From CAMCXE01 sp041179125 (GTDB lineage: Bacteria; Pseudomonadota; Gammaproteobacteria; Pseudomonadales; Cellvibrionaceae), in the NCBI GenBank assembly GCA_041179125.1, contig JBEGTZ010000006.1, positions 1 through 27,901 of the forward strand: 27,901 nt of DNA. The letters are read 5' to 3'. The notes under the pieces are model-generated. The model was not told where the DNA came from. It saw nothing but the letters and a program-made list of their open reading frames with translations, and made no database searches. Made by a program: the position numbers and the translations under genes. Shown piece by piece: positions 7,669-15,586 of this stretch (the stretch's first letter is position 1; each line of letters starts with the position of its first letter).

Positions 7669-8612
7669 CTCAACTTCCGTAAACAGGCAACTAAATCCAC
7701 AGGCAGCGGCGCCTCCAAACTCAACGGCGCGCCCGCAGGCAGCACTAAATCCAAGCGGGCTGCGTGCAAAAACAAACGCTTACACCCCTGCGCGCGAAAG
7801 GCGTGATTGGCTTCAATAGAACCGTATTTTTCATCACCGATGATTGGGCAACCGGCGTATTGGGCATGTACACGAATTTGATGGGTGCGGCCTGTGATGG
7901 GTTTGGCTTCCACCAAAGTAGCATTTGCAAACGCCTCTACAACACGAAACTCCGTCAGCGAAGGCTTACCCTGGGCGGCCACCTTCACAAACCGCTCTTG
8001 ATTTATCTCGCCGCTTTTTAACAGCGGTGCATTCACCTGGGTGCGGTGTTTCGGCCAGGCGCCCTGCACCAGGGCCAAATAAGTTTTTTGGATCTGTCCA
8101 CGCTCACGCAAACATTCCTGCAAATACGTAAGCACACTGCGCTTGCGCGCCACCATCACCAGGCCTGAAGTCTCGCGATCCAACCGGTGTACCAACTCCA
8201 AAAAGCCGTGGTTGCCCGGCAGCTGCCGCAGGGATTCAATCAGCCCCAAACTCACGCCACTGCCGCCGTGTACCGCCAAACCACTGGGTTTGTTCACCAC
8301 CAGCAGCCCACCTGCGTCGTAAATAATGGCCTCCAACAAATGCTGCTTAAGCCCCTCCCCCACCGGCACCACTGCTTGCTCCGCGCTTAAACGCATGGGC
8401 GGCACCCGCACCGAATCACCGATTTTAAGACGGGTATCTGGCTTCGCTCGCCCTTTATTAACCCGCACTTCGCCCTTGCGAATCACCCGGTACACCAGGG
8501 ATTTTGGCGCGCCTTTTAAGCGTGACAATAAATAATTATCCAGCCGTTGGCCGTCTTCGTTTTCGGTTACTTCGTAATACTGAACTGTTGCCGTCACTGG
8601 GCCGCCGTGCAT
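7665..8612 (-). CDS. rluC: 23S rRNA pseudouridine synthase RluC
   Basis: RluC isomerises three uridines of 23S rRNA (955, 2504 and 2580 in E. coli). The 315-residue protein has an N-terminal S4 RNA-binding domain (about 21-80, with GEVRVNKGRAKPDTRLKIGD) followed by the RluA-family catalytic domain; D145 in HRLDRETSG is the catalytic aspartate, and GRTHQIRVH is present. I kept ATG 8612, although the ribosome binding site is weak; a GTG five codons in is possible. No rne gene lies beside it, and the upstream region is full of repeats. Confidence 0.93.
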   Translation of the reverse strand: MHGGPVTATVQYYEVTENEDGQRLDNYLLSRLKGAPKSLVYRVIRKGEVRVNKGRAKPDTRLKIGDSVRVPPMRLSAEQAVVPVGEGLKQHLLEAIIYDAGGLLVVNKPSGLAVHGGSGVSLGLIESLRQLPGNHGFLELVHRLDRETSGLVMVARKRSVLTYLQECLRERGQIQKTYLALVQGAWPKHRTQVNAPLLKSGEINQERFVKVAAQGKPSLTEFRVVEAFANATLVEAKPITGRTHQIRVHAQYAGCPIIGDEKYGSIEANHAFRAQGCKRLFLHAARLDLVLPAGAPLSLEAPLPVDLVACLRKLR

Positions 8613-8638
8613 GGTTGGGTTTAAAAAGGATCAACTTA

Positions 8639-8663
8639 AAAAACCTCACTCAATGAGGTTTTT
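8639..8663. repeat. Copy (b) of the fold-back repeat: short hairpin
   Basis: A perfect 10-bp stem aaaaacctca/tgaggttttt (8639-8648 with 8654-8663) encloses five bases. A further cccagaaacctcagttggg at 8701-8719 matches the opening of the copy at 2264. The hairpin ends in Ts on both strands and could also terminate transcription, but no gene ends here. Confidence 0.6.
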
Positions 8664-8789
8664 AGATTAAAAGAAGCGCTGAAATAGGCGCGCAGTTTAA
8701 CCCAGAAACCTCAGTTGGGCGCCCAAAAGCTGTACAAGGCATTGGTGCGGATAGTGAAAGTTAAAAATGAAGGACAACTTTATTGGTTG

Positions 8790-8953
8790 GTAACTATTCA
8801 GCATGTTTTTCAGCATGTTTTCTATTTTCGTGCCTCATCCCTGCGCAGGGGCGCAATTCATTGCGCCCGATTGAACCGCCAGCGCACTCATCCAACCAAG
8901 CGCGATGAATCGTGCCCCTGCAGAGCGAAATGTTTAATACGCTGAATAGTTAC
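8790..8953. mobile_element. 164-bp MITE-like element with 13-bp inverted ends
   Basis: The ends gtaactattcagc (8790-8802) and gctgaatagttac (8941-8953) are perfect inverted repeats. Inside, 8849-8868 forms a perfect 8-bp stem gggcgcaa/ttgcgccc, and the larger block around 8843-8866 is an imperfect inverted copy of 8901-8921. No ORF of note is present, so this is a non-autonomous fold-back element. The same end sequence recurs at 17054 and 20122. Confidence 0.65.
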
Positions 8954-9027
8954 ATTTTTACACGCTGAAAATTTTCCAAAGCTTAAGCAGCCCACCTGAG
9001 ACGTTGGAATTTATTTTTAGAATAATA

Positions 9028-9197
9028 AGACCTTTGCACGAATTAGATTTTGTTTATTTTTGCCCCGTCATTCCCGCGAAGGCGGGAAGCCAGCTCTTGA
9101 TTTCATTAGGTGTTTTGAACAGCTAGATAAGCTTCCCTGGACTGACGGCTCCCGCCTTCGCGGGAATGACGATAGATTTTGTTTCGTGCAAAGGTCT
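9028..9197. mobile_element. 170-bp palindromic MITE with IS5-like ends
   Basis: The outer 15-bp ends agacctttgcacgaa (9028-9042) and ttcgtgcaaaggtct (9183-9197) are perfect inverted repeats. Inside lies a second pair built on cgtcattcccgcgaaggcgg near 9067 and its complement near 9150, a palindrome seen in many proteobacterial genomes. From memory the outer ends resemble IS5-family (IS1106-like) termini; this is unverified. It contains no transposase, so it is non-autonomous. Confidence 0.65.
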
Positions 9198-9467
9198 CAA
9201 TAAAACCGCCCTTTCAATAAAAATTAAATCGAAAATCCACACCATCACGACACCATTGTTATGGTGTAAAAGACTTTTAAACGCACCTAAAAAAATATAC
9301 CGCTAATAAGTGCATACCAAGCAAAACAAGGCCCGCAGCATGACGCAAATTGCCAATTAGGTCTGCTGACAACCCAAAGCTTAACGTGTAAGCTGCGCCG
9401 CGCGGATAAGGCCACGCCCCGTCCATCATCCACCCTCCATCCACCACCATCCAGCACCTGAGGTTTT

Positions 9468-9791
9468 ATGTTGCCATCATCAGAGTCGCCCAGCACGTCC
9501 ACTATTTTGGAGCATCCGCTCTACATTCAACTGCTACAAACCCGCAAAAAAATAACACGGCCATTAACCATCGCGGGCTTACTTTCTTATTTCGGTTTAA
9601 TTCTGGCGGGGGCGTTTTTCCCTAAAGAACTGGGCCAACCCATTGCTGAAGGCGCTGTCACCTCATGGGGAATTGCCTTGGGGTTTGCGGTTATTATTGG
9701 CTGTTTAGTGATCACCGTAATTTACGTGTACTACGCCAACAAATACATAGAACCCATCATGAAGCAATTAAAAGAGCAGGTAGCACAATGA
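9468..9791 (+). CDS. yjcH: DUF485 membrane protein YjcH
   Basis: YjcH-type proteins are small inner-membrane partners encoded beside the acetate permease. The 107-residue product has two hydrophobic segments (roughly 35-52 and 64-88) and the family pattern LEHPLYIQLLQTRKK followed by PLTIAGLLSYFGLIL. It starts at ATG 9468 with GAGG four bases upstream. Its stop overlaps the actP start by four bases (ATGA), so the two proteins are probably made together. Confidence 0.92.
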   Translation: MLPSSESPSTSTILEHPLYIQLLQTRKKITRPLTIAGLLSYFGLILAGAFFPKELGQPIAEGAVTSWGIALGFAVIIGCLVITVIYVYYANKYIEPIMKQLKEQVAQ

Positions 9792-11422
9792 AATTATTAC
9801 TAGCTTTAGTATTCAGCCTGCTACCGCTATTGGCGTATGCAGATGGCGAGGCGCCCAGCCACAATTTGGCCATTGTTTTATTTTTAGTTTTCGTAGCAAC
9901 TACCCTCGGCATCACCTTTTGGGCCAAAAAACGCACACGCAGTTCCGCTGATTTTTATACCGCCGGTGGCGGTATTACTGGCTTTCAAAATGGCCTTGCC
10001 ATCGCCGGGGATTACATGTCAGCGGCTTCGTTTTTAGGTATTGCAGGCCTGGTATACGGCTCCGGCTACGACGGCCTTATTTATGCCATTGGCTTTTTAG
10101 TAGGCTGGCCGCTGGTGTTATTGCTGATTGCCGAACCGCTGCGCAATTTAGGCCGTTATACCTTCTCGGATGTAGCATCATTTCGCTTACAGCAATCGCC
10201 CATTCGTATCCTTGCCGCCAGTGGTTCATTAATCACCGTTGCCTTTTATTTAATTGCACAAATGGTAGGCGCCGGTAAATTAATTGAACTGTTATTTGGC
10301 TTGCCCTATTGGATTGCGGTTGTCACCGTGGGTGTATTAATGACGCTATACGTAGTGTTCGGCGGGATGTTAGCCACCACTTGGGTGCAATTAATTAAAG
10401 CCGTACTGTTGCTCAGTGGCGCATCACTCATGGCATTTTTGGTGATGGCGCAATTTGGTTTTAGTTTTGAGCAATTATTTTCTTCAGCTGTGGGCGTACA
10501 CAAAAAAGCAGCCGCGATTATGGGGCCATCCACTTTAGTCTCCACCCCAGTATCCATTATTTCCGCTATATCTTTAGGCGTGGCATTAATGTTCGGAACC
10601 GCCGGTTTGCCGCACATTTTAATGCGCTTTTTCACCGTGCGTGACGCTGTAAATGCTCGTAAATCCGTAGTCTATGCCACAGGCTTTATCGGCTATTTTT
10701 ATATCCTTACCTTTATCATCGGGTTTGGCGCCATCGTCATGCTGGTACAACATCCTGAGTTCTTTAAAGAGGGTGCCCTAATTGGTGGCTCCAACATGGT
10801 CGCGATTCATCTATCCAATGCACTGGGCGGTGAATTATTAATGGGCTTTATTTCAGCGGTAGCCTTCGCCACCATTCTGGCCGTAGTGGCGGGTTTAACC
10901 CTGGCAGGATCAACGGCTATTTGTCACGATTTGTACGCCAAAGTATTTCTAAAAGGTGTACCTAACGAGAAAAAAGAAATGCTCGCTTCAAAAATTGCCA
11001 CCGTAGGCCTAGGCGTAATGGCTGTGGGTTTAGGTATTATTTTTGAAAAACAAAACGTCGCCTTCATGGTGGGCTTGGCGTTCTGTGTGGCGGCCAGCGC
11101 TAACTTCCCTATCTTGCTGTTAAGCATGTACTGGAAAGGCCTTACCACCCGTGGTGCCCTTTGGGGTGGCGGCAGTGGTTTAGTTTTAGCGTTGGTATTA
11201 GTGATTATTGGGCCTACCGTGTGGGTAGATGCTTTGGGCAACAAAGAAGCGATCATCCCCATTAAAAACCCTGCCCTTTTCTCCGTAACACTGTCCTTTT
11301 TTATGTGTTGGCTTATGTCCATCACCGATAAATCAGCGCAGGCCACCAAAGAAAAAGCCTTGTTTGATGAGCAAAACATTCGCGCTCAAACTGGTTTTGG
11401 CGCTCACAGCAGCTCAACCTAG
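9788..11422 (+). CDS. actP: Acetate/cation symporter ActP
   Basis: ActP is a sodium:solute symporter family permease for acetate and other short carboxylates. From ATG 9788 the product is 544 residues, close to the E. coli length, with an N-terminal signal-like segment ending LAYADGEAP and about thirteen membrane helices. SADFYTAGGGITGFQNGLAIAGDYMSAASFLGI is split here only for description: the SADFYTAGG and AGDYMSAASFLG blocks are family hallmarks. A longer upstream start would overlap most of yjcH in another frame and is rejected. A terminator follows 31 bases after the stop. Confidence 0.95.
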   Translation: MKLLLALVFSLLPLLAYADGEAPSHNLAIVLFLVFVATTLGITFWAKKRTRSSADFYTAGGGITGFQNGLAIAGDYMSAASFLGIAGLVYGSGYDGLIYAIGFLVGWPLVLLLIAEPLRNLGRYTFSDVASFRLQQSPIRILAASGSLITVAFYLIAQMVGAGKLIELLFGLPYWIAVVTVGVLMTLYVVFGGMLATTWVQLIKAVLLLSGASLMAFLVMAQFGFSFEQLFSSAVGVHKKAAAIMGPSTLVSTPVSIISAISLGVALMFGTAGLPHILMRFFTVRDAVNARKSVVYATGFIGYFYILTFIIGFGAIVMLVQHPEFFKEGALIGGSNMVAIHLSNALGGELLMGFISAVAFATILAVVAGLTLAGSTAICHDLYAKVFLKGVPNEKKEMLASKIATVGLGVMAVGLGIIFEKQNVAFMVGLAFCVAASANFPILLLSMYWKGLTTRGALWGGGSGLVLALVLVIIGPTVWVDALGNKEAIIPIKNPALFSVTLSFFMCWLMSITDKSAQATKEKALFDEQNIRAQTGFGAHSSST

Positions 11423-11453
11423 AAACCCACACCCGGTTCCTAAATTTAAAAAC

Positions 11454-11480
11454 AGCGCCTACGGGCGCTTTTTTTGTTTT
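11454..11480 (+). terminator. Intrinsic terminator after actP
   Basis: The stem agcgcc (11454-11459) pairs with ggcgct (11464-11469) around tacg, followed by a run of seven Ts starting at 11469 and another T-rich stretch. This closes the yjcH-actP unit. Confidence 0.85.
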
Positions 11481-11538
11481 TTGGATTTGAAAAGCTATAT
11501 TTACGAATTACGCCCAATTTTTAAATGGAACCCCCATC

Positions 11539-12375
11539 ATGCCCCAACTCAAAAAACACGCCTTTTTCCATGCCAACATCATTACCGCTTTATGGTGCAG
11601 CACGTCGTTATTTTTTAGCGCATCAGCCCTGGCCGCAGAGTTTAAATGGCCTAAAAACACCCAGGCCGCCGTAAGCTTATCCTATGACGATGCGCTGGAC
11701 TCCCATTTAGATCACGCCATTCCTGCACTTAATAAATACAAAATAAAAGGCACGTTTTATTTAGTACCCTCCAGCCCCACCGTTTCAAACCGGCTCGATG
11801 CCTGGCGCAAAGCGGCAAAACAAGGCCACGAATTAGGCAACCACACCTTATTCCACCAGTGCTCAAAATCGGAGCCGGGCCGTGATTGGGTATTGCCGCA
11901 AAATGATTTAGACAAAATGAGCCTGGCACAAATAGTGGACCAGGTGAAACTCGCCAACACATTTTTATTTATGCTGGACGGCAAAACACAGCGCACAATG
12001 ACCACCCCCTGTTTAGATAAAAAAGTCGGCAGTGGCGATAATTACGTGGAAGCCGTGCGCACCTTGTTTGTAGGCATAAAAAATACCGCCAGCAATGGCG
12101 TTACAGAAGACATGAACACCCTAGACCCAGCCTACGTAAGCGTAACCTTACCCTCCAACGTAACGGGGAAAGAATTAATTGCCGTGGTGGAACAAGCCGT
12201 AGCCAAAGGCACTATGGCCAATTTTACATTTCACGGAATTAATGGCGAATATTTAACAGTAAGCAACCAAGCCCATGAAGAGTTATTGAGTTATTTGGCT
12301 AAGAATAAAAACACCATTTGGACGGATACATTTTTAAATATCATGCAACATGTGCGTAAAGAGCGGAAATTGTAG
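11539..12375 (+). CDS. Secreted polysaccharide deacetylase (CE4-like)
   Basis: The 278-residue protein has a signal peptide (hydrophobic 12-32, probable cleavage after SASALA) and a NodB-type fold. The metal/catalytic motif reads SLSYDDALDSH (D50 and D51), and motif 2 is NHTLFH with H102 and H106; FTFHGINGE near the C-terminus supplies the late histidine. Such enzymes remove acetyl groups from xylan, chitin oligomers or peptidoglycan. The convergent xylanase neighbour makes acetylated xylan a reasonable guess, but the substrate is not shown by sequence. It shares a bidirectional terminator with the xylanase gene. Confidence 0.85.
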   Translation: MPQLKKHAFFHANIITALWCSTSLFFSASALAAEFKWPKNTQAAVSLSYDDALDSHLDHAIPALNKYKIKGTFYLVPSSPTVSNRLDAWRKAAKQGHELGNHTLFHQCSKSEPGRDWVLPQNDLDKMSLAQIVDQVKLANTFLFMLDGKTQRTMTTPCLDKKVGSGDNYVEAVRTLFVGIKNTASNGVTEDMNTLDPAYVSVTLPSNVTGKELIAVVEQAVAKGTMANFTFHGINGEYLTVSNQAHEELLSYLAKNKNTIWTDTFLNIMQHVRKERKL

Positions 12376-12406
12376 GGTTTTTAAAAAAATCAAAAACAAT
12401 GGGCAT

Positions 12407-12436
12407 AAAAAAACCGGGTAAAAACCCGGTTTTTTT
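12407..12436. terminator. Bidirectional terminator between deacetylase and xylanase genes
   Basis: A perfect stem accgggt/acccggt (12413-12419 with 12424-12430) with an AAAA loop is flanked by A7 on the left and T6 on the right, so it can end transcription from both convergent genes. Confidence 0.88.
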
Positions 12437-12447
12437 ATTGGCTTGAA

Positions 12448-13980
12448 TTACTGGCCTTTTAGCGCTTCCATCACACCGTCGAAAGCAGGTTTTTTGGCCA
12501 GGCTTGCATTCCATAATAATGGCCAGTCGGGGTCTTTGGCGAACCAACTATCCGGGTCAGCCACGCCCCAGATGGTGATACCACCGCGACGCTCAGGGGG
12601 CACAATTTCCAAATAGGCTTTGATAATGTCTTTGTAACGCGCCTTTTGAGCTTGTAATTCAGTGCAGTTGTTACAGCTTTGAATCACAACCGGCGGGTTG
12701 GCGTATTTGTTGTTTACACGCACATCCATCTCAGTGATTTTGATTTTTAACTTGGGATCCAAGTTAATAATTTTTTGCCATGATGCTTTGATGTTCGCTA
12801 AAGAAGCCCAGTCTGGTAATACGTGCATCTGGAAGCCAACACCGTCGATGGGCGTTTGTTTCTGCAATAAATAAGAAACCAGGTTCACCAAGGCTGTAGT
12901 TTTATCGAGGTTTTCTTCCGTATTAAAATCGTTGTAGTAAAGCTCAGCATTGGGGTCGGCCTGACGGGCGGCTTTAAATGCTTCTACGATGTAATCCGGG
13001 CCGTTGTATTGCTTATAAAACACAGACTGACGGTAGTAGTTACTAGCACTTGGCTCTGATTGACCATTGGCGTCGGCTTTGTCGAAGAGTGCTTCGTTAA
13101 CCACATCCCAGCTTTTAACTTGGCCTTTGTATTTACCGGCAACGCCTTTGATGTGGTTTATGTATTTAGTTTTAAAGTCTGAACCGGGGTTTTTCGCCCA
13201 GCTGGGCAACTGGTAATCAGGGTGCCAAACCAGGGCATGGGCGTGAACCGTAATATTGTTTTGTTTAGCCCAGCTGACCAGTTTATCCGCATCCGCGTTG
13301 GCGTAATTGCTCTCGTTGTAATAGCTCATTTTCATCTGGTTTTCAGCGGTAATTTGGCTGAAGTTACCCGTTACGATGCTAGCGCGTTGTGTGCTGGAGA
13401 AAATACTGGCGTTGCCCGTCACTGCCACTGCAACCCCCACAGGGAAATCAACCAACTTACCCAAAGCACCATTGCCTGTGCCACCGCCCGTTGAAGAACT
13501 GCTAGATGAGCTGCTGCTGGAACTTGAACTGCTAGAGGAAGTGCTAACACCTGCAACGGCGCGCAGGAATTTTGCAATATTGGTGGTACACGTACCGGTA
13601 CATTTGGCGCCCGAGGGCGGCATGGTGGCGATTTCGGCTTCAAGATTGGTGATTTGATCTAAATGAATTTCAATATTGCCATTTTTGCCGTTGCTGCCGT
13701 GACACGCAGAGCAACGCGACCACTCAGCCGGTGCCGTAACCGCAACACCTGAGGAAGATGAGCTGGAAGAAGAACTGCTGCTTGAACTGGAAGATGATTT
13801 GCCCGAGCTAGATGATGAACTGCTGGAGCTTGAAGAGGAGGATGAGGAAGAGCTGCTTGAGCTACTGGAACTGGACGAGCTGCCAGTAGCGCCACAGGCG
13901 GTTAGCGCTAATGCAACCACAGCGGCACAACTGTATCGCGCTATAGCGTTTAATAAAGGGTTGGGATGTAATGCGGCCAT
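12448..13980 (-). CDS. Lipoprotein endo-xylanase: cytochrome c-like domain fused to GH10
   Basis: The 510-residue protein starts with a lipoprotein signal (ALTAC, lipid-bearing C29), then long poly-serine linkers. Residues about 78-145 form a small cytochrome c-like domain: CSACH at 90-94 is a covalent haem-binding motif and M120 in TMPPSG is a candidate axial ligand; C127 and C131 follow. After a second serine linker comes a complete GH10 domain (about 172-508), with acid/base E296 in WDVVNEAL and nucleophile E417 in ITEMDVR. GH10 enzymes cleave beta-1,4-xylan. The architecture suggests a surface-anchored xylanase carrying a redox centre; what it exchanges electrons with is unknown. GGAG lies nine bases before ATG 13980. 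Poly-serine linkers are typical of Cellvibrio and Saccharophagus secreted enzymes. Confidence 0.93.
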   Translation of the reverse strand: MAALHPNPLLNAIARYSCAAVVALALTACGATGSSSSSSSSSSSSSSSSSSSSSSSSSSGKSSSSSSSSSSSSSSSSGVAVTAPAEWSRCSACHGSNGKNGNIEIHLDQITNLEAEIATMPPSGAKCTGTCTTNIAKFLRAVAGVSTSSSSSSSSSSSSSSSSTGGGTGNGALGKLVDFPVGVAVAVTGNASIFSSTQRASIVTGNFSQITAENQMKMSYYNESNYANADADKLVSWAKQNNITVHAHALVWHPDYQLPSWAKNPGSDFKTKYINHIKGVAGKYKGQVKSWDVVNEALFDKADANGQSEPSASNYYRQSVFYKQYNGPDYIVEAFKAARQADPNAELYYNDFNTEENLDKTTALVNLVSYLLQKQTPIDGVGFQMHVLPDWASLANIKASWQKIINLDPKLKIKITEMDVRVNNKYANPPVVIQSCNNCTELQAQKARYKDIIKAYLEIVPPERRGGITIWGVADPDSWFAKDPDWPLLWNASLAKKPAFDGVMEALKGQ

Positions 13981-14029
13981 AACGGCTATTCTCCAGGGTT
14001 TTTATTAATTAAATAGGGAAACACAAACG

Positions 14030-14041
14030 CCCTGTACAGGG
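14030..14041. promoter_or_regulatory. Palindrome upstream of the xylanase, possible operator
   Basis: ccctgtacaggg is a perfect 12-bp dyad 50 bases before the xylanase start codon, in its expected 5' leader or promoter. A regulator site is plausible; which regulator binds cannot be told, and one short palindrome may be chance. Confidence 0.35.
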
Positions 14042-14327
14042 GTTTATTACAACGGAGGGATGATACAACAGTGGGCTAAGTGTTTTATTTATAACCAATA
14101 GGAAATTATTAAATTTGGCGCTAAGTCACAACGAGTATTGGCATAGGCGACAGTTTTTTGGACGGTTGTGTGCAGGTTGCCAATAAAAAATATTCGTGTC
14201 ACAAAAACGACAGCCTAACTTACGTATTCTGCCTCACCATAGATACGCATCTGCCACCACGTAAATCACCCTAAACTTCAACTGAACGCTGCCGGGGGTT
14301 AGCTTGATAACTGCTATGCTGGTTAAT

Positions 14328-14436
14328 ACCTCCGTTGAACACGTAATGAACGCGACTAAGAAGCAAGAATTGGCACAAACAGCAGTTGCCACATTTGCGC
14401 GTTAAATTTTGGAAAATACTTCGCATTCAACACGAG
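14328..14436. repeat. Copy (d) of the dispersed fold-back repeat, degraded
   Basis: The 37 bases 14328-14364 align without gaps to 21963-21999 with about seven mismatches; both contain cgttgaac or agttgaac followed by gcgactaaga. Near 14420-14436, ttcgca, ttcaac and gag occur in the same order as in the far arm of the 21956-22131 element. Most of the palindrome has decayed. Confidence 0.5.
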
Positions 14437-14512
14437 CTAGAAACACCCGTTTTATCGGCGCTCAAATGTTAAATCCTGCGAGACCTACCCATGTTTTTTA
14501 ACTGGCTTTCCC

Positions 14513-15511
14513 ATGCCCTTTAATTTGATACAGGCACAAAAACTCAAACAACAACTGGGTATATTCCACCCCAATACACCTTTTTGTTCCACCCCAGAGG
14601 CCTCCGCCTATTTACAGTTTTATGGCTTAAATCAATTGGGCGAACAAAGTTATGCCGCAGGTTTTTATCAAACCAAAGGTGTATTGCGTAAATGGGGGCG
14701 TCTTTTTGTGCATTATTGGCGCTGCGACATTCAAAAACTCGGGCTGGCCCGCAGCCGTGGCACAGTGTGTTTAGCACCGGGGCTTTTTGATCACGCCGGG
14801 TTATTTGGGCCTTTAATTAAATTCTGTTTAAACGAAGGCTTTGATTTAACCTGCATAGAAATGCCCGGCCACGGTTTAAGTGATGGGCAATATTGTGCCA
14901 TTGATAGTTTTTTTACCTATGCCGCTTTGTGGGAAGCATTTATTTTACAAAATGCATTACACCTCACCACTCCATTAATTGGTTTGGGCCAAAGCACCGG
15001 TTGCACCGGGCTTACTGCATTGGGGTTAAGCTCTGCATGTCCTTTGCGCGCCAATATATTTTTTAGCCCCTTGGTGCGCCCTCAACATTGGTTAAAAGTA
15101 AAAACCACCTATTTTACTTTAGGTGAATTTATGCAAAAAATTGCCCGTGGTTTACGCATTAATTCACACCATGAAGCGTTTAATACGCTTTTATTTCAAG
15201 ACCCGCTACAACCGCAATTTCTCTCCGTGCAGTGGGTGCGTGCGCTGATCGCCTGGGTGGATGCATTGGATGATTGGCCTGCACCGCCTAGCAGCGTGCC
15301 CCTGTGGATTTTTCAAGGCAGTGCGGATGAGGTGGTGGATTTTGAATGGAATATTCCATGCTTAAGCCAGCGGTTTACTCACACCCAAGTACGCACCATC
15401 GAAGGGGCCAAGCATCACCTAGCCAATGAAGCACCCGCATTAACAAAAACACTCTGGCCTGCGGTGGCTGAGGCGCTGGACCAAACATGTCAGAGTTACG
15501 TGAATAAATAG
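14513..15511 (+). CDS. Alpha/beta hydrolase, lysophospholipase/monoacylglycerol-lipase-like
   Basis: The 332-residue protein has an alpha/beta-hydrolase core: LAPGLFDHAG (oxyanion region) at 88-97, EMPGHGLSDG at 116-125, nucleophile S161 in GQSTG, an acid candidate in GSADEVVD (D272 or D276) and a late histidine in GAKHH (H301/H302). The PGHGLSDG and lid arrangement resembles serine hydrolases acting on lysophospholipids or monoglycerides, but the substrate is not determined. There is no signal peptide, so it is probably cytoplasmic. ATG 14513 lacks a clear ribosome binding site, so the start is uncertain. sthA follows after 75 bases and may be co-transcribed. Confidence 0.8.
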   Translation: MPFNLIQAQKLKQQLGIFHPNTPFCSTPEASAYLQFYGLNQLGEQSYAAGFYQTKGVLRKWGRLFVHYWRCDIQKLGLARSRGTVCLAPGLFDHAGLFGPLIKFCLNEGFDLTCIEMPGHGLSDGQYCAIDSFFTYAALWEAFILQNALHLTTPLIGLGQSTGCTGLTALGLSSACPLRANIFFSPLVRPQHWLKVKTTYFTLGEFMQKIARGLRINSHHEAFNTLLFQDPLQPQFLSVQWVRALIAWVDALDDWPAPPSSVPLWIFQGSADEVVDFEWNIPCLSQRFTHTQVRTIEGAKHHLANEAPALTKTLWPAVAEALDQTCQSYVNK

Positions 15512-15586
15512 GCGCACGTAAATAAATAGAACAGTAGGGTCAATTTTTGCAATAATAAAACGCTCATTCCTCCAATAGGATTCCCC

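Larger units (their letters stand above)
8613..9467. other. Gene-free region rich in fold-back elements
   Basis: I see no credible gene in these 855 bases. They contain a repeat-family hairpin (8639-8663) with a partner segment at 8701-8720, a 164-bp element with inverted ends (8790-8953) and a 170-bp element (9028-9197). A small hairpin acaccat/atggtgt (9250-9267) follows, then an untranslated lead into yjcH. Promoters for rluC (minus) and yjcH (plus) must lie here, but I could not pick convincing boxes. Confidence 0.7.
13981..14512. other. Intergenic region between divergent xylanase and hydrolase genes
   Basis: I see no gene in these 532 bases. They hold a 12-bp palindrome near the xylanase start, AT-rich sequence that should contain the xylanase promoter, and a degraded repeat-family copy (from 14328). 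A 10-codon ORF (14491-14523, MFFNWLSHAL) overlaps the hydrolase start in another frame; it may be chance. Confidence 0.6.

Noticed and set aside
9300..9467. Sigma54 or CRP site upstream of yjcH-actP
   Set aside because: I looked for GG-N10-GC and TGTGA-N6-TCACA patterns and found no convincing match.
9665..9787. Upstream extension of ActP
   Set aside because: It reads yjcH in another frame; the start at 9788 gives a family-length protein with a signal-like N-terminus and an ATGA overlap.
13376..13657. Leu/Glu-rich plus-strand ORFs opposite the xylanase (also 13799-14008)
   Set aside because: They are the antisense reading of the serine-codon linkers, not coiled-coil proteins.
14491..14523. 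10-codon ORF overlapping the hydrolase start as a leader peptide
   Set aside because: It has no ribosome binding site and no regulatory structure; length is within chance expectation.
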